64,000 bases of DNA from the NCBI GenBank assembly GCA_963556255.1, contig OY744604.1, positions 71,405,390 to 71,469,389 of the forward strand. Direction: 5' to 3'. The stretch comes from Allolobophora icterica. Taxonomy: Eukaryota > Annelida > Clitellata > Crassiclitellata > Lumbricidae. The position numbers were made by a program, and so were the translations under genes. Below the pieces are notes generated by a model. The model did no database searches. It was not told the origin of the DNA and saw only the letters and a list, made by a program, of their open reading frames with translations. This document shows, piece after piece, positions 23,457 through 36,108 of this stretch. The stretch's first letter is position 1. Each line of letters starts with the position of its first letter.

Positions 23457-24600
23457 ATATAGGCCTATACGTATAGTCGCCGAGCAATGTTGCTGCAGAT
23501 GAGTAATTATTATTGAAGCATAAACTCAGAATATTGGACCTCAAGTTTTATGCATTTATTTGGGCTTTTTCTTTCTAGTCGAACGCCTTGGATGCAAGTC
23601 GAGGCGAAAATCTGTAAACAATTTCGTTTGAGATCGAAATTAAAATGTAGAGTGGTCATGGGAAATGCAGTATAAAAAAATTAAGATCACCAAGATTCGT
23701 GAACTTCCCACAGTGTTTAGCAGAGTAGGCCATAATAGTAATAATCATGTTGCAGTAGTTGTGCGTCTTATTCAGAGCATAATGGCCTGAGTAAGTATTA
23801 TGTAGCAAATAGAAGTTAATTAATGAATATACGTGTGACACTTTCTTGAAATAACAACGACAAATTTATCTTCTTTCTGAACAATATTTTAATTCAGTTT
23901 ATATTGATTTAATATTAAAATACAAATAAACGTCAACGGCAGGTAATGTTCATTAATTTTCTTTGACATTACATGACGCCGAGTGCAGGACACATACCCC
24001 CTTTACATATTCTCCTGGAGAAATAGTCCCTCGGACATGTTCCCACGATTTTGAGTAGGTCATATTCCACACTGACAAATTTCCCCTTCCCCGTGCAGCC
24101 GGGTGCAAACACTGACATATTATGCACACTCCCGATATAATATAACACGCAACACTACTGCTAATCAAATGTTCAGAAGCAAAATTTTCAACTTAGATCA
24201 ACGTCAGTGCTTTAAGGAATTACGTTCACAATATTTAAGATAGTTTTATTTGAAGTTTCATACTTAAGATTTCCTTCGCAATAACTAATAGTTTTACATC
24301 TGTAGATGTGATTTTCTTCAATTTCAGTTCGATGTATTAAACAAACCAGTTTGCTCGATCTAATCAATCCACATACTTTTTTCTGATATGGGACATATAT
24401 GTACCATATCCCTTAGAGGGTTAGAGAAATTAAGGCGAAACTTTTGCAGGTAAAGCTCTCCGAATCATACTGTCAAGGAACAAATAGCTGATTCTAACTG
24501 CAAATACCTGTCAGAAATGAGATAGCTAGTGCAAGAGTTTGAGTAGGCGTCAATAAATTAATATTAAATAGGCCTACTACGAAATTCTCATGGGAATTAC
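23457..24600. other. 3' flank of the lectin gene, no further gene seen
   Basis: AT-rich. The minus-strand frames at 23656-23841 and 23953-24168 show no family features. A possible minus-strand AATAAA lies near 24250-24245. Confidence 0.4.
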
Positions 24601-24607
24601 AAAATTC

Positions 24608-24888
24608 TTATATGGGACCATATTCGCATAAGAAGCAATTAGTATCGTCACACGTGCCATCATTCCAATTACAAGATGTATCCTTTATCATTAATATGCA
24701 GAATTCGTTTCCACCATAGCAGTTTGGTTCACCGCTGATCCAGCTGGCGTAGGTGATTGGGATCATTATTCCGGAAGCAGGCTTCCACTGAAAAGGTGCG
24801 TCACAAGCTGAAACGCTCCTCTGGCCACCAATCCATACATCATTTCCATATTTACCAGAGCAGGGGTTTTCTACAACGTAACACACCA
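24608..24888 (-). CDS. C-type lectin domain, C-terminal exon (gene copy B, last exon)
   Basis: Read on the minus strand, this exon begins after a TTTTAG acceptor and ends with a TAA stop at 24608-24610. It encodes about 93 residues with the second half of a long-form C-type lectin domain: the WIGG core, a W-x-SGEPN stretch with the EPN motif, GGNEFC, a CNWNDGTC segment with the WND motif, and a final FLCE cysteine. In the family, EPN with WND marks Ca2+-dependent binding of mannose-type sugars. The exon starts with two bases that complete a codon opened by the exon at 28391, so the phases agree. An AATAAA on the minus strand near 24250-24245 could be the poly(A) signal. Fold and motif recognition are strong; the sugar specificity is inferred. 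Confidence 0.85.
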
Positions 24889-25007
24889 CTAAAACATAAC
24901 ACCAATGCATTGAGAAAATGGTCAATTCAGTCTGTGCGCTTTAAGGAAATGCCTTAACGTAACCGAGTGATATAGGCCTACTCTTCAAATAAAGTAATAT
25001 TGATGAT

Positions 25008-25008
25008 G

Positions 25009-25076
<68 letters not shown>

Positions 25077-25077
25077 G
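25008..25077. repeat. TAA microsatellite
   Basis: About 22 TAA units upstream of the retrotransposon fragment at 25083. Confidence 0.95.
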
Positions 25078-25082
25078 TAAGG

Positions 25083-25335
25083 ACTTTTGGAAAGTATGGG
25101 CCCACTCAATGAGCAGGCATTGGTATTCCTCAGGGAGCTCGGGCGCCGCCTTTCAACAATAACAGGAGACCCGAGAGAAACGACACACCTGTTCCAGCGC
25201 CTATCAATCTGCAACTAAAGATTTAACGCATTCGCACAAATGGGGGAGGGCTCAGCACAGTAAACCAATTAATCCACACGCCTTCTTAATCTCTAAGAGC
25301 CTGAGGGTCACACCTCGGGCGGAAAAAATAAAAAT

Positions 25336-25337
<2 letters not shown>
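25083..25337 (+). mobile_element. RLE-type retrotransposon 3' fragment, plus strand
   Basis: The frame GPLNEQALVFLRELGRRLST then GDPRETTHLFQRLSI is the same C-terminus as the ORF at 20571-21803. The 3' UTR ends 'acctcgggcggaaaaaata' and passes into TAA repeats. TAA repeats also precede it. Confidence 0.8.
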
Positions 25338-25367
<30 letters not shown>

Positions 25368-25479
25368 GTTATAATAATAATGTTAGTTATAATAATAATA
25401 TTAGTTATAATAATAATAGTAATAATATAAGTAATAATAATTATTACTGTTGTTATTGTCATTATTATTATTTTTTTAA

Positions 25480-25551
<72 letters not shown>

Positions 25552-25615
25552 TGTAATAATAATAATAATTATTATTGTTGTTATTGTTATTACTCTTAGG
25601 CCTATTATTAGGCCC

Positions 25616-25678
<63 letters not shown>

Positions 25679-25835
25679 GATTATTATTATTATTATTATT
25701 ATTATCATCATCATCATCATCGTCGTCGTCATCACTATTAATCTTATTATTATTTTGATTTGTAATAAAATAATAATAATAATAATAATAATTTCTATTA
25801 TTACTATTACTACTATTGTTATTATTATTATCCGA
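25338..25835. repeat. Compound TAA/ATT microsatellite between two opposed retrotransposon ends
   Basis: TAA units on the left change to ATT units on the right, with an ATC/GTC patch near 25706-25732. The switch fits two retroelement tails pointing at each other. Confidence 0.9.
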
Positions 25836-26060
25836 AGTAAACATGTTTTCTCAGGATTACACAAATTGAGGAAGCACTGTTCTGGAATGGCAAGTCTTCG
25901 CAGATGGTTTTATCGTTGGAAAACGTGCTGCTAAAGCAACTGCATTGAAGCGCTGAATATGCATAGGTAAGCGCTGATAAAGAAAAGTAGTTTTCCTATT
26001 TTCCCGATATTTCAGCAATACGTTAACCACGGAGGTTGACCAGAGCAAGGCCAGCTTTTT
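25836..26060 (-). mobile_element. RLE-type retrotransposon 3' fragment, minus strand
   Basis: On the minus strand KYRENRKTTFLYQRLPMHIQ then RFNAVALAARFPT matches the same family C-terminus. Its 3' side abuts the ATT repeat, which is TAA on its own strand. Confidence 0.75.
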
Positions 26061-26189
26061 TTAACGGGCACTGAGTTTCAAAGCACAAGGGCACAAAGAG
26101 GTAGATACGATTCTAATTGTGATCTGACATCTTTAACGCCACTCCTAGAAAAGCTATCAGTGGCGTTTCAGATCCGAACCAGTGAAACC

Positions 26190-26560
26190 ACTGTCAAATA
26201 ATACAGACTTCAGGAGCTTGCTAAACTGTGGAAGGGACAAACTGAGGAGAGCTGGATGCAGCTCTGGAGAAAGGCGATTCTAGCTGGTGGGTCCAACATT
26301 GGCAAAGCTTCTGGACTGAGCTGTAGCGGTATGTATAGGAGTGACAATCAAGAGTCCACGGGCATCCAACCGAAGAGTGCTACGATCCGGGACCGAGGTG
26401 ACTGAAGAGATGCAGAAATCTCTAAGGTATGACGGAACAGAATCACTAAGATAATTACGCATATGGGTCAGGATCTTAAACTCAGTATGCTAGTAGGTTG
26501 GGAACCAGCGCAAAGTATCCCGCATAAAGGAAGCTGTTATGCCAAATCTGAGGGACACAT
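26190..26560 (-). mobile_element. CR1/L2-like LINE fragment, minus strand
   Basis: The minus-strand frame reads YLSDSVPSYLRDFC, then RSTLRLDARGLL and SFANVGPTSWNRLSPELHPA after a frame slip. This is the RT C-terminal region (P-x-YL, R-x-x-LR, GP-x-x-WN). No catalytic RT motifs are present. Confidence 0.65.
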
Positions 26561-26869
26561 CCAATGAGATAGGCAGGGGCATTAAGATTAGACGGACACT
26601 TTGAAAGATTAGCTAGTGAAAGTCCAGCAGAGATAGCTAGGGATAGTAAAAATTCGCTGCAAAAAAGTTCTAGTCAAGGTAGAAGTTTGTAGAAATGGGC
26701 GAAAATCATGACAAATTAACGGCATGTAATCACACCTTTATTTACTAGGGTCCGACCAAACAATAACACAAATAACGAAGAGACGGCCAAGCGTACGACG
26801 CGTACAATGAGTCAATGACAATGAGGGACAATGTCAATAACGCTAACGTCATCGAGTTCCTGTATTATT

Positions 26870-26903
26870 AATCTATTATTATAATTATTATTATTTTTTT
26901 ATA

Positions 26904-26961
<58 letters not shown>

Positions 26962-26972
26962 GTATTAGTATT

Positions 26973-27040
<68 letters not shown>

Positions 27041-27045
27041 TTTGT
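26870..27045. repeat. ATT microsatellite
   Basis: ATT units with an AGT patch. No retroelement end is recognised beside it. Confidence 0.95.
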
Positions 27046-27555
27046 TTTAATTTATAGTAATTTGTTTCGATGTGAAGCATGTAAGTTCCGAACGTCGAGT
27101 TGCATTAATTTCACAAAAAAAATTCCAAAATTACAGCAATGCGGGGCATTTGGGGAAATTCACGGCAAATGCCGAAAATCACGGAAATAACGGCTTCCGT
27201 GACTTCGTGAATTTCTTCTCTTCCTAAAGTTACCAAAGTCTAAACTGCACCGGGGTTCCGAGGAACCCTAGGGTTCCGCGAGAGTCGGCCGGAGTTTAAA
27301 ATAAAATAAAATAAAAACACCAGCTGAATTCACAGAATTCTTCACAGCTTTTAGTCATTCTTGCTAGAAACGATTTTCAAAGTTTAAAATTCTAAAATAT
27401 AATCCCAACATCATTTGTAGTGGTAATCTCGAGATTTCCACAGCGATCAGAATGTGGAGTCGCGGGATAAAGATGATTCGCACGCGCTCAGTAAAATAAA
27501 AAGAATAGGCAGGTAGAATCAAACTTGGTTCCAGGTCAAGATATAGAGGGGTCAG
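27046..27555. other. Non-coding intron stretch, no gene seen
   Basis: Lies in the intron between the two lectin exons. It contains an AAAT-rich stretch near 27298-27318 and no exon-like frame. Confidence 0.45.
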
Positions 27556-27559
27556 GCAA

Positions 27560-27815
27560 GCAGACGGTTATAGGCTATGGCTAAGGTGGATGGTGTTTAG
27601 AATTGGAGCGGCGAGGGAAATAAGGGGAAGAGGAGGCATCGGGATAAGATTTCTGAAAGAGCAGTGTCTAAGCTTTGAGCCGGGAGATATTTCTTCAGGT
27701 GAGGTTTTCGTGAGTTCTTCGCATGGGTCACATAATTGTCGTAATTCTAGCGGGAATTTATTCCAGAGAGGAGGAACAGCTATGGCTATGAAGCGATTTG
27801 CAAATTTTATAAGTT
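27560..27815 (-). mobile_element. LINE fragment, minus strand
   Basis: The minus-strand frame reads FANRFIAIAVPPLWNKFPLE followed by LRQLCDP and KLRHCSF, matching the FAxAGPxLWNxLPxxLR end of CR1/L2-like RT ORFs. It is short and degraded. Confidence 0.55.
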
Positions 27816-27849
27816 AGAAGTTAACACTATACATGTAGGTTACAATAAT

Positions 27850-28385
27850 AACTATTTATTTAAAAATCTGAAAGGTGAAACTCTCTGAATTCCGCGAGGA
27901 TATTAGTGTTTTGTGTAGGGCCAGTGCCAAAAGGTTGAAAACAACTGGTCTGCGTGACTGACAACTTATGGAGATAGTTACTATAAAGTGTACTTGCAGT
28001 AATCAAAATATTTCTACGATGCAAATTTCTTAATTCTAGAACCCGGCTCATAATTATATATGTTAAATGTCGCTACAATCATTAAGGAGTAAGTAAATCA
28101 AATGAAGCATTTCTCAACACTCCATGTGTCCAATGGCTGACCGAGAAAACATAGGCAAGTGAACCGATATATGGCGAACACTTTCGATGAACTGCCTGAT
28201 TAGACCAGCTTCTGATTCCTTCCAAGTCTTCTGACGTGCTGAATTATTTTAAAGCAGTTAATATTAGAAAATGTTTTAAAAATCTTTAACCTGACCAAGA
28301 CTTGATAACGAAATCATGATCAAACTTCTTGGAAATTCAAATAAACGTCTGAGAAGGAATTAGCAAAGTACACAACCAGATATTA
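27850..28385. other. Intron next to the first lectin exon, no gene seen
   Basis: AT-rich; only the donor GTAAGT at its right edge (28390-28385, minus strand) has a clear function. Confidence 0.5.
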
Positions 28386-28390
28386 CTTAC

Positions 28391-28576
28391 GTTTGAATGC
28401 GATGTTTACATAGGCAGAAATAGCTAGTTGTTCTGCTTCGCTTGTTATGACAGCCATATACGCTCCAGGGAATAGGATTTGGCAGCTACTGGAGGCAGAA
28501 CTCCAGTCAACAGCTGTTGCGATGAATGTGTAGCAGCTGTTAGCTCCAGTAAGGTAAACGAAATTAGGTGGGCACA
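28391..28576 (-). CDS. C-type lectin domain, N-terminal exon (gene copy B)
   Basis: A TTTTCAG acceptor opens this exon on the minus strand, and a GTAAGT donor (28390-28385) closes it. It encodes the first half of a C-type lectin domain: CPPNFVYL, SCYTF, a W-x5-SSSC helix region, and MAVITSEAEQ leading to the domain core. This is the usual long-form start, with the extra N-terminal cysteine pair. The exon takes a phase-1 codon from the Ser/Thr-Ig exon ending at 29659 and hands phase 1 to the exon at 24888. The matching exon of gene copy A would lie left of the window, because the window begins just past this point in the duplicated segment. Confidence 0.85.
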
Positions 28577-29658
28577 CTGAAAAGAGAGGAAATGTACTGA
28601 AACAAACCTCCCACTGACCAACTCACTCACTCACTCTTCTAGTGCCAGGATGCCGTCAATATGACCGATGGGAGTCGCAGTCTTACTATATATGTCGGAT
28701 GTCCGTTCGTGTGCCCGGCCTTCGGGTTGCTCGGAGGACCTACAGGATCGATCCTGACTCAATCGAATGGACGACAGAGACAAAACGAAGCAGTCTTCAA
28801 ACAAATCGTGTTTCACAATCAGTTCAAATCGTTTCAGCGAAATCGTCAGACTCGACGTTTTAAATTCAGAAAATGTTAACTCGGACGAACTTTTACTTCA
28901 CTCAGTTTCTTATCAATTATTGAAGTATCGAAAACTGACATAAAAAGTACGTTAAACGTATGACACTAAGATTCTGTCTCAAATATAGGCCCTACCTTAA
29001 CCTAACCCCTGTTGACCGCTGCAGATATGCACCGACTGCCTTGACATTAAACACACGCCCTCCTATCACTTCTTTCTCGCATCGAATTCTCCAACCTTTT
29101 CAGTCTTAAAAGACGGCTTTTTACACTCTACAATCCCACAGAGCAACGCGCAGCCCACAATGAAGCATCACGATGCCCATAATGGCTTGCATCGCGATAC
29201 CCACGAAGCATCGCGACGCTCATGAAGTATCGCGATACCCACGCAGGGTCATCAGGTGCACAACGTCACAAGCGCGCGTATTCACGCCGCACACAGCATC
29301 AAGTGCATAGCATCAATTGAAGCCTATAACGTCATAATCGACCTAGTGCCATACAATAAGGCACAAATTATAAATTTTTCCACAGTACGTATAATAATCT
29401 TTGAACTTCTTTTTAATTATCACTAAAATGAAACTGTATTTCTAGATCCATACCACTTGCCAGTAAGAATCAGCCGTTTCCAACCGTTAGATCTCATAGC
29501 TACCACGCTAAAAATAATGGCCAAAAATCTAAAACACGGTGACCAGCTAAATCACTCCAATCTGAGAGCCTTTAGAGGACTAAAACCAGGAAATTGAAAT
29601 ATGTACATGCAAACTAGGCTGATATTCAACTAAAGAATACAAATGCGTGTTTTCCTAC

Positions 29659-31012
29659 CAATAGCTATGTTTGGTGTGGAGCAGGTGTAGTTTGATGCTG
29701 ACAATTGGGCATCACACCTGAACGAACCAACTGAGGGAAAGTAACCCGGAATCTCGATGTAAGAGATGACTTGGTTTCCGTTGGTCGTAGTTGTCGCGTT
29801 GGTTATATTCGTTCCATTGTTGTCTGTCCAGGTTATAACCGGTGTCTCAATCCCTACGTGGTTGAAGGTGCATGTCAGTGTCATATACTGCCCAGGGTAC
29901 ATCTGACTGGTCTGACCAAGAGCTGACAGTTACGCAACACATAAACCTGCTTTGCCGTAACTGTTACTATCAGATGCGCAAGCTTAGAGTAGTCACTCGC
30001 TCTCTGACCTCCACTGCTGCTTCCACGCTTGTCCACTCATTTGTCGTATCTCGCCTTGACTATTGCAGTACTCTCTACCTTGGTTCGGATTGGGTGCTTG
30101 GACCGGGTCCTGCGCGCAGCGGCACGCCTTATTGGTCGCACCCCGAGATTTGGCCATGTCACCGAGTACATGCGGGATGTTTTGCATTGGCTTCCTATCC
30201 CGCAGCGTATTGCCTATCGGATCTCTGCCCTAGTGTGGCGCTGCCTTGTGGGTGAGGCCCCTGTGTATTTGCGAGAGCATTGCCGCTCCACCCTGAACAT
30301 CCAGCGCCGTGGTTCCCTGCGTTCTTCTAAGCAGGCTGAGCTTCTAGTTCCCCGCTCACGGACCGCCTTTAGGCAGCGCCGTGATTTTTCCATCGCTGGC
30401 CCTGCCCTCTGGAATGGGCTCCCTGTAGCGCTTCGCTTGGTCCCAAGCACCCATTCCGCCACATTTTATTCAAAGCTCAAGACTGTGCTCCTCAGCTGGG
30501 GTTGTGTCGGGAGTGCTTCTGGGTAGATAGCCTTGAAGAGGCGCTATATAAATTCTCCATATGAATGAATGAATGGTCGACAGGTTGCTGGAACAGACGA
30601 TGGAAGTCGTCGCAGCGGTTAATGACACGGAGGGATTTGTTGGCATTGTTGTCACTAAGGCAGAGGAGAAACCTGATGTTACTATAACATGTTCAGTTGA
30701 AGCCTGATCACCTGATTCAGTTGTAGCCTGTGCCCCTGGTGCAGTTGTAGCCTGATCGCCTGATTCAGTTGTAGCCTGATCACTTGATTCAGTTGTAGCC
30801 TGTGCACCTGATGCAATTGTGGCCTGTGCACCTGACTCAGTTGTAGCCTGTGAAGGTGGTACACCTGTAGTCTGCGGCTCAACTCCAACTGTAGCCTGTG
30901 ACATGATCAGATTGTCAGCCTGTGTCAGGGACTCACGTGTAGTAGGTGCTACAATCAGAGGTGAAGTTAGCAGTCCTGCTGTTTTTGTCTTTATCGATGG
31001 CAACGTTGTTCT
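29659..31012 (-). pseudogene. Ser/Thr-rich plus Ig-like exon, unit 1 of copy B, split by a retroelement
   Basis: On the minus strand a GTTTCAG acceptor precedes 31012. About 150 residues rich in Ser, Thr, Ala, Gln and Glu follow, built on a degenerate 8-residue repeat of the type ATTESGDQ. An Ig-like domain comes next (VTLTC...ITWTDN...SFRCDAQ), with the two cysteines and core tryptophan in place and several N-x-T/S sites. A GGTAGGA donor ends the exon at 29659. A CR1/L2-like element (29913-30573) sits between the two parts, flanked by TGGTC. Without the element and one TGGTC copy the exon is 688 nt, which runs from phase 0 to phase 1 and fits both neighbouring exons. With the element in place, the frame reads about 35 foreign residues and stops at 30470. 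The exon is probably inactivated, unless the insert is spliced out. Confidence 0.8.
29913..30573 (+). mobile_element. 5'-truncated CR1/L2-like LINE inserted in the Ig exon (copy B)
   Basis: The plus strand encodes the end of a non-LTR reverse transcriptase ORF: the LVHSFVVSRLDYCSTLYLG thumb-region motif, then the C-terminal signature with VPRSRT, FSIAGPALWNGLP and FYSKLKT. The 3' end carries the aggcgctatataaat tail and a short ATGA repeat. TGGTC direct repeats flank it at 29908-29912 and 30574-30578. There is no RT catalytic region, so the element is 5' truncated. It runs against the host gene. Compared with copy A it lacks nine bases after 'cttggt', but it keeps the sequence around 30157-30172 that is lost in A. 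Confidence 0.85.
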
Positions 31013-32113
31013 CTGAAACACTTTCCCAGAAACACACACAAGAGTATCAGCTATGAGCGTAATCTATTCGGAAAATCACAGATTAACAACACAGCATAAC
31101 AAAGCAGACCAGAGCACAAAATAAACAACCATACCATAGCACAACACAGCATACCGTAGCATGACAAAATATACTGTAATATAACATAACATAGCGTAAC
31201 ACAACATAACATAGCACAACATAACATAATATAACACGGGTCGAGAGCGCCGCTGATTTTAGTGGCGCTATATAAATGTTCAATTACAATTACAATTACA
31301 AGATAACATAGCGATTACAGAACAGAACAGCACATAACACGTAATAACAATACAATATAGCATGTTGTAACAAAGCATGGATGCTAAATGAATGATTCAT
31401 TACACATAGTAATTATTGCAATTGTAGCTTCAAATTCATATAGCGCCACTTCAAGAGACTTTCGTCAGAGACGCTCCAGACATAACACAGTGAAACCACG
31501 ATCGAACAGAATGGTCTTCAAGCGTTTGAGGAAAAAAGGCTGACAGGGGCTGAGGAGCTCATGTCTCACTTTGCAGGCAATTTATTCGAAAGGATGGGCC
31601 GACCAGATAGACCCCGGCGCCGCCGCCATCCGCCGCCGCTAAGCCCTCAAGTCGAAACCAGTCGCTAAGCTATCGACTGCTAGCGACTTTATTCACGCAA
31701 TATTTTTTGCTTGATTAATCGCGGTTTCCAAGTTTCGATTTGACGATGACAGGATATGAGTAACACTTACAATACAATACAATATTCGTTTGTTGATGAA
31801 ATAAAGCAACTTGGTAGGCTACATTATAAAAGAAAGAGTTTGCTCTATTAGTGAGAGTTCTTATGGAGAATACGGGGGATATGGTTGTTGTCTTTTTTGG
31901 TAAAGTGAATTAATGCTTTCTATTACGAAGATGGTGTTGATGATTAGGAAGAGGGGAAATAAGCAGGGTGAGAATTGTCGGGGTTGGGGTTCAACCCCCT
32001 AGTCTTTCTTAGGAGCCCTACAGTTAAGTCTTCATTGCACACCCCAGGTGGTTGTTTCCAAAAGCCCGAGTTGTGCTGGTGTGATTTAGCATTATTTGAT
32101 TCTGAATCTCTAA

Positions 32114-32851
<738 letters not shown>

Positions 32852-32869
32852 TATCACCTATATTTGAAG

Positions 32870-33845
32870 TGGTATCATGATTTAGCGTTATATCTACTTT
32901 CTCTTCGCTTATGTAAATTTTTCAGTTTGTCTATCAAACTTCAAGGTTTACCTGACTCGAATTAATTTTTATCCAATAGCAATTCAAGTCAACGTCAGAG
33001 GTCACCACCTGACCTTACCTCGACTAATCAAATTCCTTCTATTTGAATATGCCTACTTCACACTACAACTGACCTGCCGAAAATAGTTCCAGCAGCTACG
33101 GTAAAATCTATTATACTGGGAATTTCTATGCTTTTACCAACTGAACAAGATTCGTTATCTATAGGTAATTTATCCCAGTTTCTAATTAAAACGGATCCTA
33201 TTTTAATCCCGTGTCGAGCCACCCAGTTTTGTAACGTTACTACCGCTAATAACCTTATTAGCAGATAGGCCCTTGTTTGGTTATCTCTTAGGGACTGGTA
33301 TGGATCTAATACCTCGTTGCTTTTATATTTTCATTTGCTCAGAGCCCATGAACAATTCACAACATACATCATTCAGTTGTAGAGTCAATTATAGCTCAAT
33401 ACGGCCATCGATGAACTGAACCAAGCAAATGGGGGGCCTTTCATAGCGGGACCCTGGTCCTTTTAGGGCCTCCTATTGACCCACCTTCAGTTCTGTTGAG
33501 CCTTATAATACTCATCAATTTTTTTCCACTTCAAACTTTTCTTTTCTACAGTGGCTGTATAATTATATGTTTACATGTTGTTGTGGATCAATAAAGCACT
33601 AATTGAATTACAAGACCTGTGCTTGTTATTATATGTATTATAACAATATAATCAGTTCAAGTTATTTCACAGTTCAACAATAGATCACGCCTAAACAATC
33701 CTCTAGTTTAGACTAAACCTATTTTACCTAAGACCAGCACGTATATTACTTAAATATCATATATATCTAGGCTACATATAAGTATATTAAGTTACCCTCC
33801 AGTAGTGGTGCACCATTGGAGTTCCTTCTTGGCATTTGTATGACA
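32870..33845. other. Copy B-specific intron sequence, left part
   Basis: Copies A and B share no sequence from the CT/CA repeat to about 34640 in B (4255-5335 in A). It contains AATAAAGC near 33590, which could be an LTR or transcript end, but no element ends were found. Confidence 0.4.
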
Positions 33846-33848
33846 AGT

Positions 33849-34061
33849 TCACCAACAATTTCCTTCGCCCGATTGTCGAAGTTTTATTTGAAGAGTTATC
33901 TCCCGATTTCCTCGTCCGTAATCAGAACAACACAGGTATGTGCCGGTCTGATCTTTCCACGTAGAATAATTTCTGGATGTTCCCAGAAAGCAAACGTTCG
34001 AACTTCGAACAAGTACTTTTAGTCTCTTTATTTCGAAACTACTTGTCGATCCCAAGTTCAA
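33849..34061 (-). CDS. Possible Ig-like domain fragment in an intron, copy B only
   Basis: The minus-strand frame contains TWKDQTGTYLC followed by a basic strand ending ITLQIK. D-x-T-G-x-Y-x-C is the F-strand signature of Ig V-set domains. A CAG at about 33989 could be an acceptor placing the exon inside an Ig fold, and a GTGAAC near 33850 could be a donor. The first half of an Ig domain is not evident upstream. The segment lies in the intron between the PAN exon and unit 2, within sequence absent from copy A. It could be an extra Ig exon of this gene, a relic, or chance; I am unsure. Confidence 0.35.
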   Translation of the reverse strand: MNLGSTSSFEIKRLKVLVRSSNVCFLGTSRNYSTWKDQTGTYLCCSDYGRGNREITLQIKLRQSGEGNCW

Positions 34062-35772
34062 TCGTTCGTATCACTAGCTCGTAGTTATAGGCCTACGCGT
34101 ATCGAACTGAAGCTTGAAGACGCTATGTTCGCATCTTCGCTCGCAAACTTCAGCTTTAATCATTCGATATTAACTTCGTTAAAAGTCGACCGATTTCGAT
34201 CCCAAGTTCACCGTATCGTTGTATGAACTCTATTCTACACGACTATCGTGAACGTTTGATAATTTCTGTCATCAATGTTTGCCTCTTCCTGAGTCAAACG
34301 TCGTATATTCACCACGACCAACTCGCCATCAGCGGCGATCAACCGACTCTTCTCTGCCACGTCACCAGCCACGTCACCAGATCGACGTTGAGTTAACCAG
34401 TAATTTCGTATTGGCCAATGGAATCTTGGCATCTTGCGGTTGACAACTCTCAACCCCTCTAACTTGTCCCCTAACTCTATATTATTAATTATCCTTATCG
34501 TACTGGTCTTACGTGCTGGTTAATTAATTAAACAATTAATACCAATCAATAACTATGGTAAATCATTTGTATCATACACACAAATCATATAGCGCTATTC
34601 TATACATTCAGTGTATTTGGGTGATGAAAGGGACATCTGCTACAAATGTGTACATCTATCTCTACTACCGCAATTACTTTGCGTTGGCTAAGACTGTCAA
34701 CAATTCATAAATTACTTACCGCAACCTGGATAGTTATGCTGGCCTGGAAACTGTTAGACACAGATCAAAATAACATGACTCATATTATTGAGTTTATGTA
34801 GGCATCTGAGCATTTATAAAGCGCCTCTTGAAAACCTAGTGAATAGACGATTACACATGAAACCAGTAGGCTAAAACTGTAAGTTGCTCAAGGATCCTTC
34901 TTATCCTAGCCTATGATCACTGTTGAGGAGTATTGAACACGCAAAAACGCATTGCGGGTGGGGTTAAAGAAATTGGCCAATTGGTCAAAGAAGCGGCGAT
35001 TATTGATGGGAGATCGCACGGATATGGTTGGCTACGAATTTTATTAGCAACAGCAACATTAGCAGTAACAGTAGGTAATGCAAATCCGGGTTTATGAGTA
35101 CCCGGATACCCGGTAAACCCCGGGATATTCCGGGGTTAACCACGATTGAAACACGGGTTTCAACAATGAATTTCTTTTCATTACTATTTTATTATATTAT
35201 AATATAGGGCCTAGCCTAACTCGAATCAGTGTTTTACTATACAATGTGCATTGTAACCTAACTCGCATGCAAATCAATAATATACTACAAACGCAGCCAA
35301 ACTCAAAAGACGCCGACAGGTAAAACAACTATGCTTGAACGTAATACAAACTTTGAGCACCACGAAAGCCACAACAGCTTCCACCCTATACGAAAACAGG
35401 TTCCGGTAATAAGACTAGACGGAGGCAATGTCCCCTTCGTGATAGGTTGGCCACGCACGTGCAGTCTTGACCTCTGTGTCGAACGCAAGTATAGGACCCC
35501 CACAGCGAAAGCAAGGGACCTGCCAAAGCTCGTCTATTTAATCGTAAACTGTGGTTGAAACCCGGGTTTGAAGTGTCTGAAAACGCCATTTTCATCGTCG
35601 CTCCAGGCAACAGATAAACCTTTTAGGATGGCTTGATTAAATTAATGACAAATAAATAAATGATCTTATGTCGATTCATTAACTAAAAAGAGATAAAATT
35701 TTATGAGCTTTCTTGCAAATGTTGCAACGCAAACACGGGTCTTAACTTTAAGATGCAGTTAAAGTGACTTAC

Positions 35773-36075
35773 CAAAGGTTCGTATCCAACACAGTTTTCA
35801 GTTGCATCAAATGATGACGGTACAAAATGATACAACTGACAAATTGACTGCGTTTCAATGTAGTTAAACTGAAGACAATGCGGATTAGTTACGCATTGGA
35901 TTCCACAACTAACTAAGCTGAATGCAAACATTTCTTCGGTGGGAACATCAGTGGCACAACGTGGTTCTCCACCACAGGTGAAAGAAGCCACGAAATAGCT
36001 TGATACAGCTGCAGACGTCTCTCCATATCGACAGAATGACAGCAATAAAAACATAAATAAAGAGTACAGCATCAT
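35773..36075 (-). CDS. First coding exon: signal peptide plus PAN/apple-like domain (gene copy B)
   Basis: On the minus strand the frame starts MMLYSLFMFLLLSFC, a typical signal peptide. A cysteine-rich module follows with the pattern SLVSCGIQCVTNPHCLQFNY...CQLY...NCVGYEPL, which resembles PAN/apple domains (paired cysteines, C-x-Q/L-F-x-Y, C-x-L-Y). A clean G|GTAAGT donor gives exactly 101 codons and phase 0. That matches the phase-0 acceptor of the Ser/Thr-Ig exon at 31012. A TTATATAA lies 23-31 bases upstream of the ATG, so the leader, if it uses this TATA, is very short. PAN domains bind proteins or sugars in secreted and surface proteins. The module assignment rests on cysteine spacing only. 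Confidence 0.75.
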
Positions 36076-36094
36076 TCTAAGTTGATACCATATG

Positions 36095-36108
36095 CTGATT
36101 ATATAATC
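36095..36108 (-). promoter_or_regulatory. Candidate TATA box upstream of the PAN exon (copy B)
   Basis: GATTATATAATC lies just upstream of the first coding exon on the minus strand and is kept in copy A near 6770-6783. It may be a core promoter, or only AT-rich sequence. With normal TATA spacing, transcription would start almost at the ATG. A CR1/L2-like tail lies about 90 bases further upstream. Confidence 0.25.

Noticed and set aside
33230..33640. Possible solo LTR (tgtaacgttacta start, AATAAAGC signal)
   Set aside because: No matching TG...CA borders or target duplication could be identified.
34235..34453. Minus-strand frame in the copy B-specific intron segment
   Set aside because: No recognisable motif, and no link to the Ig-like fragment beside it.
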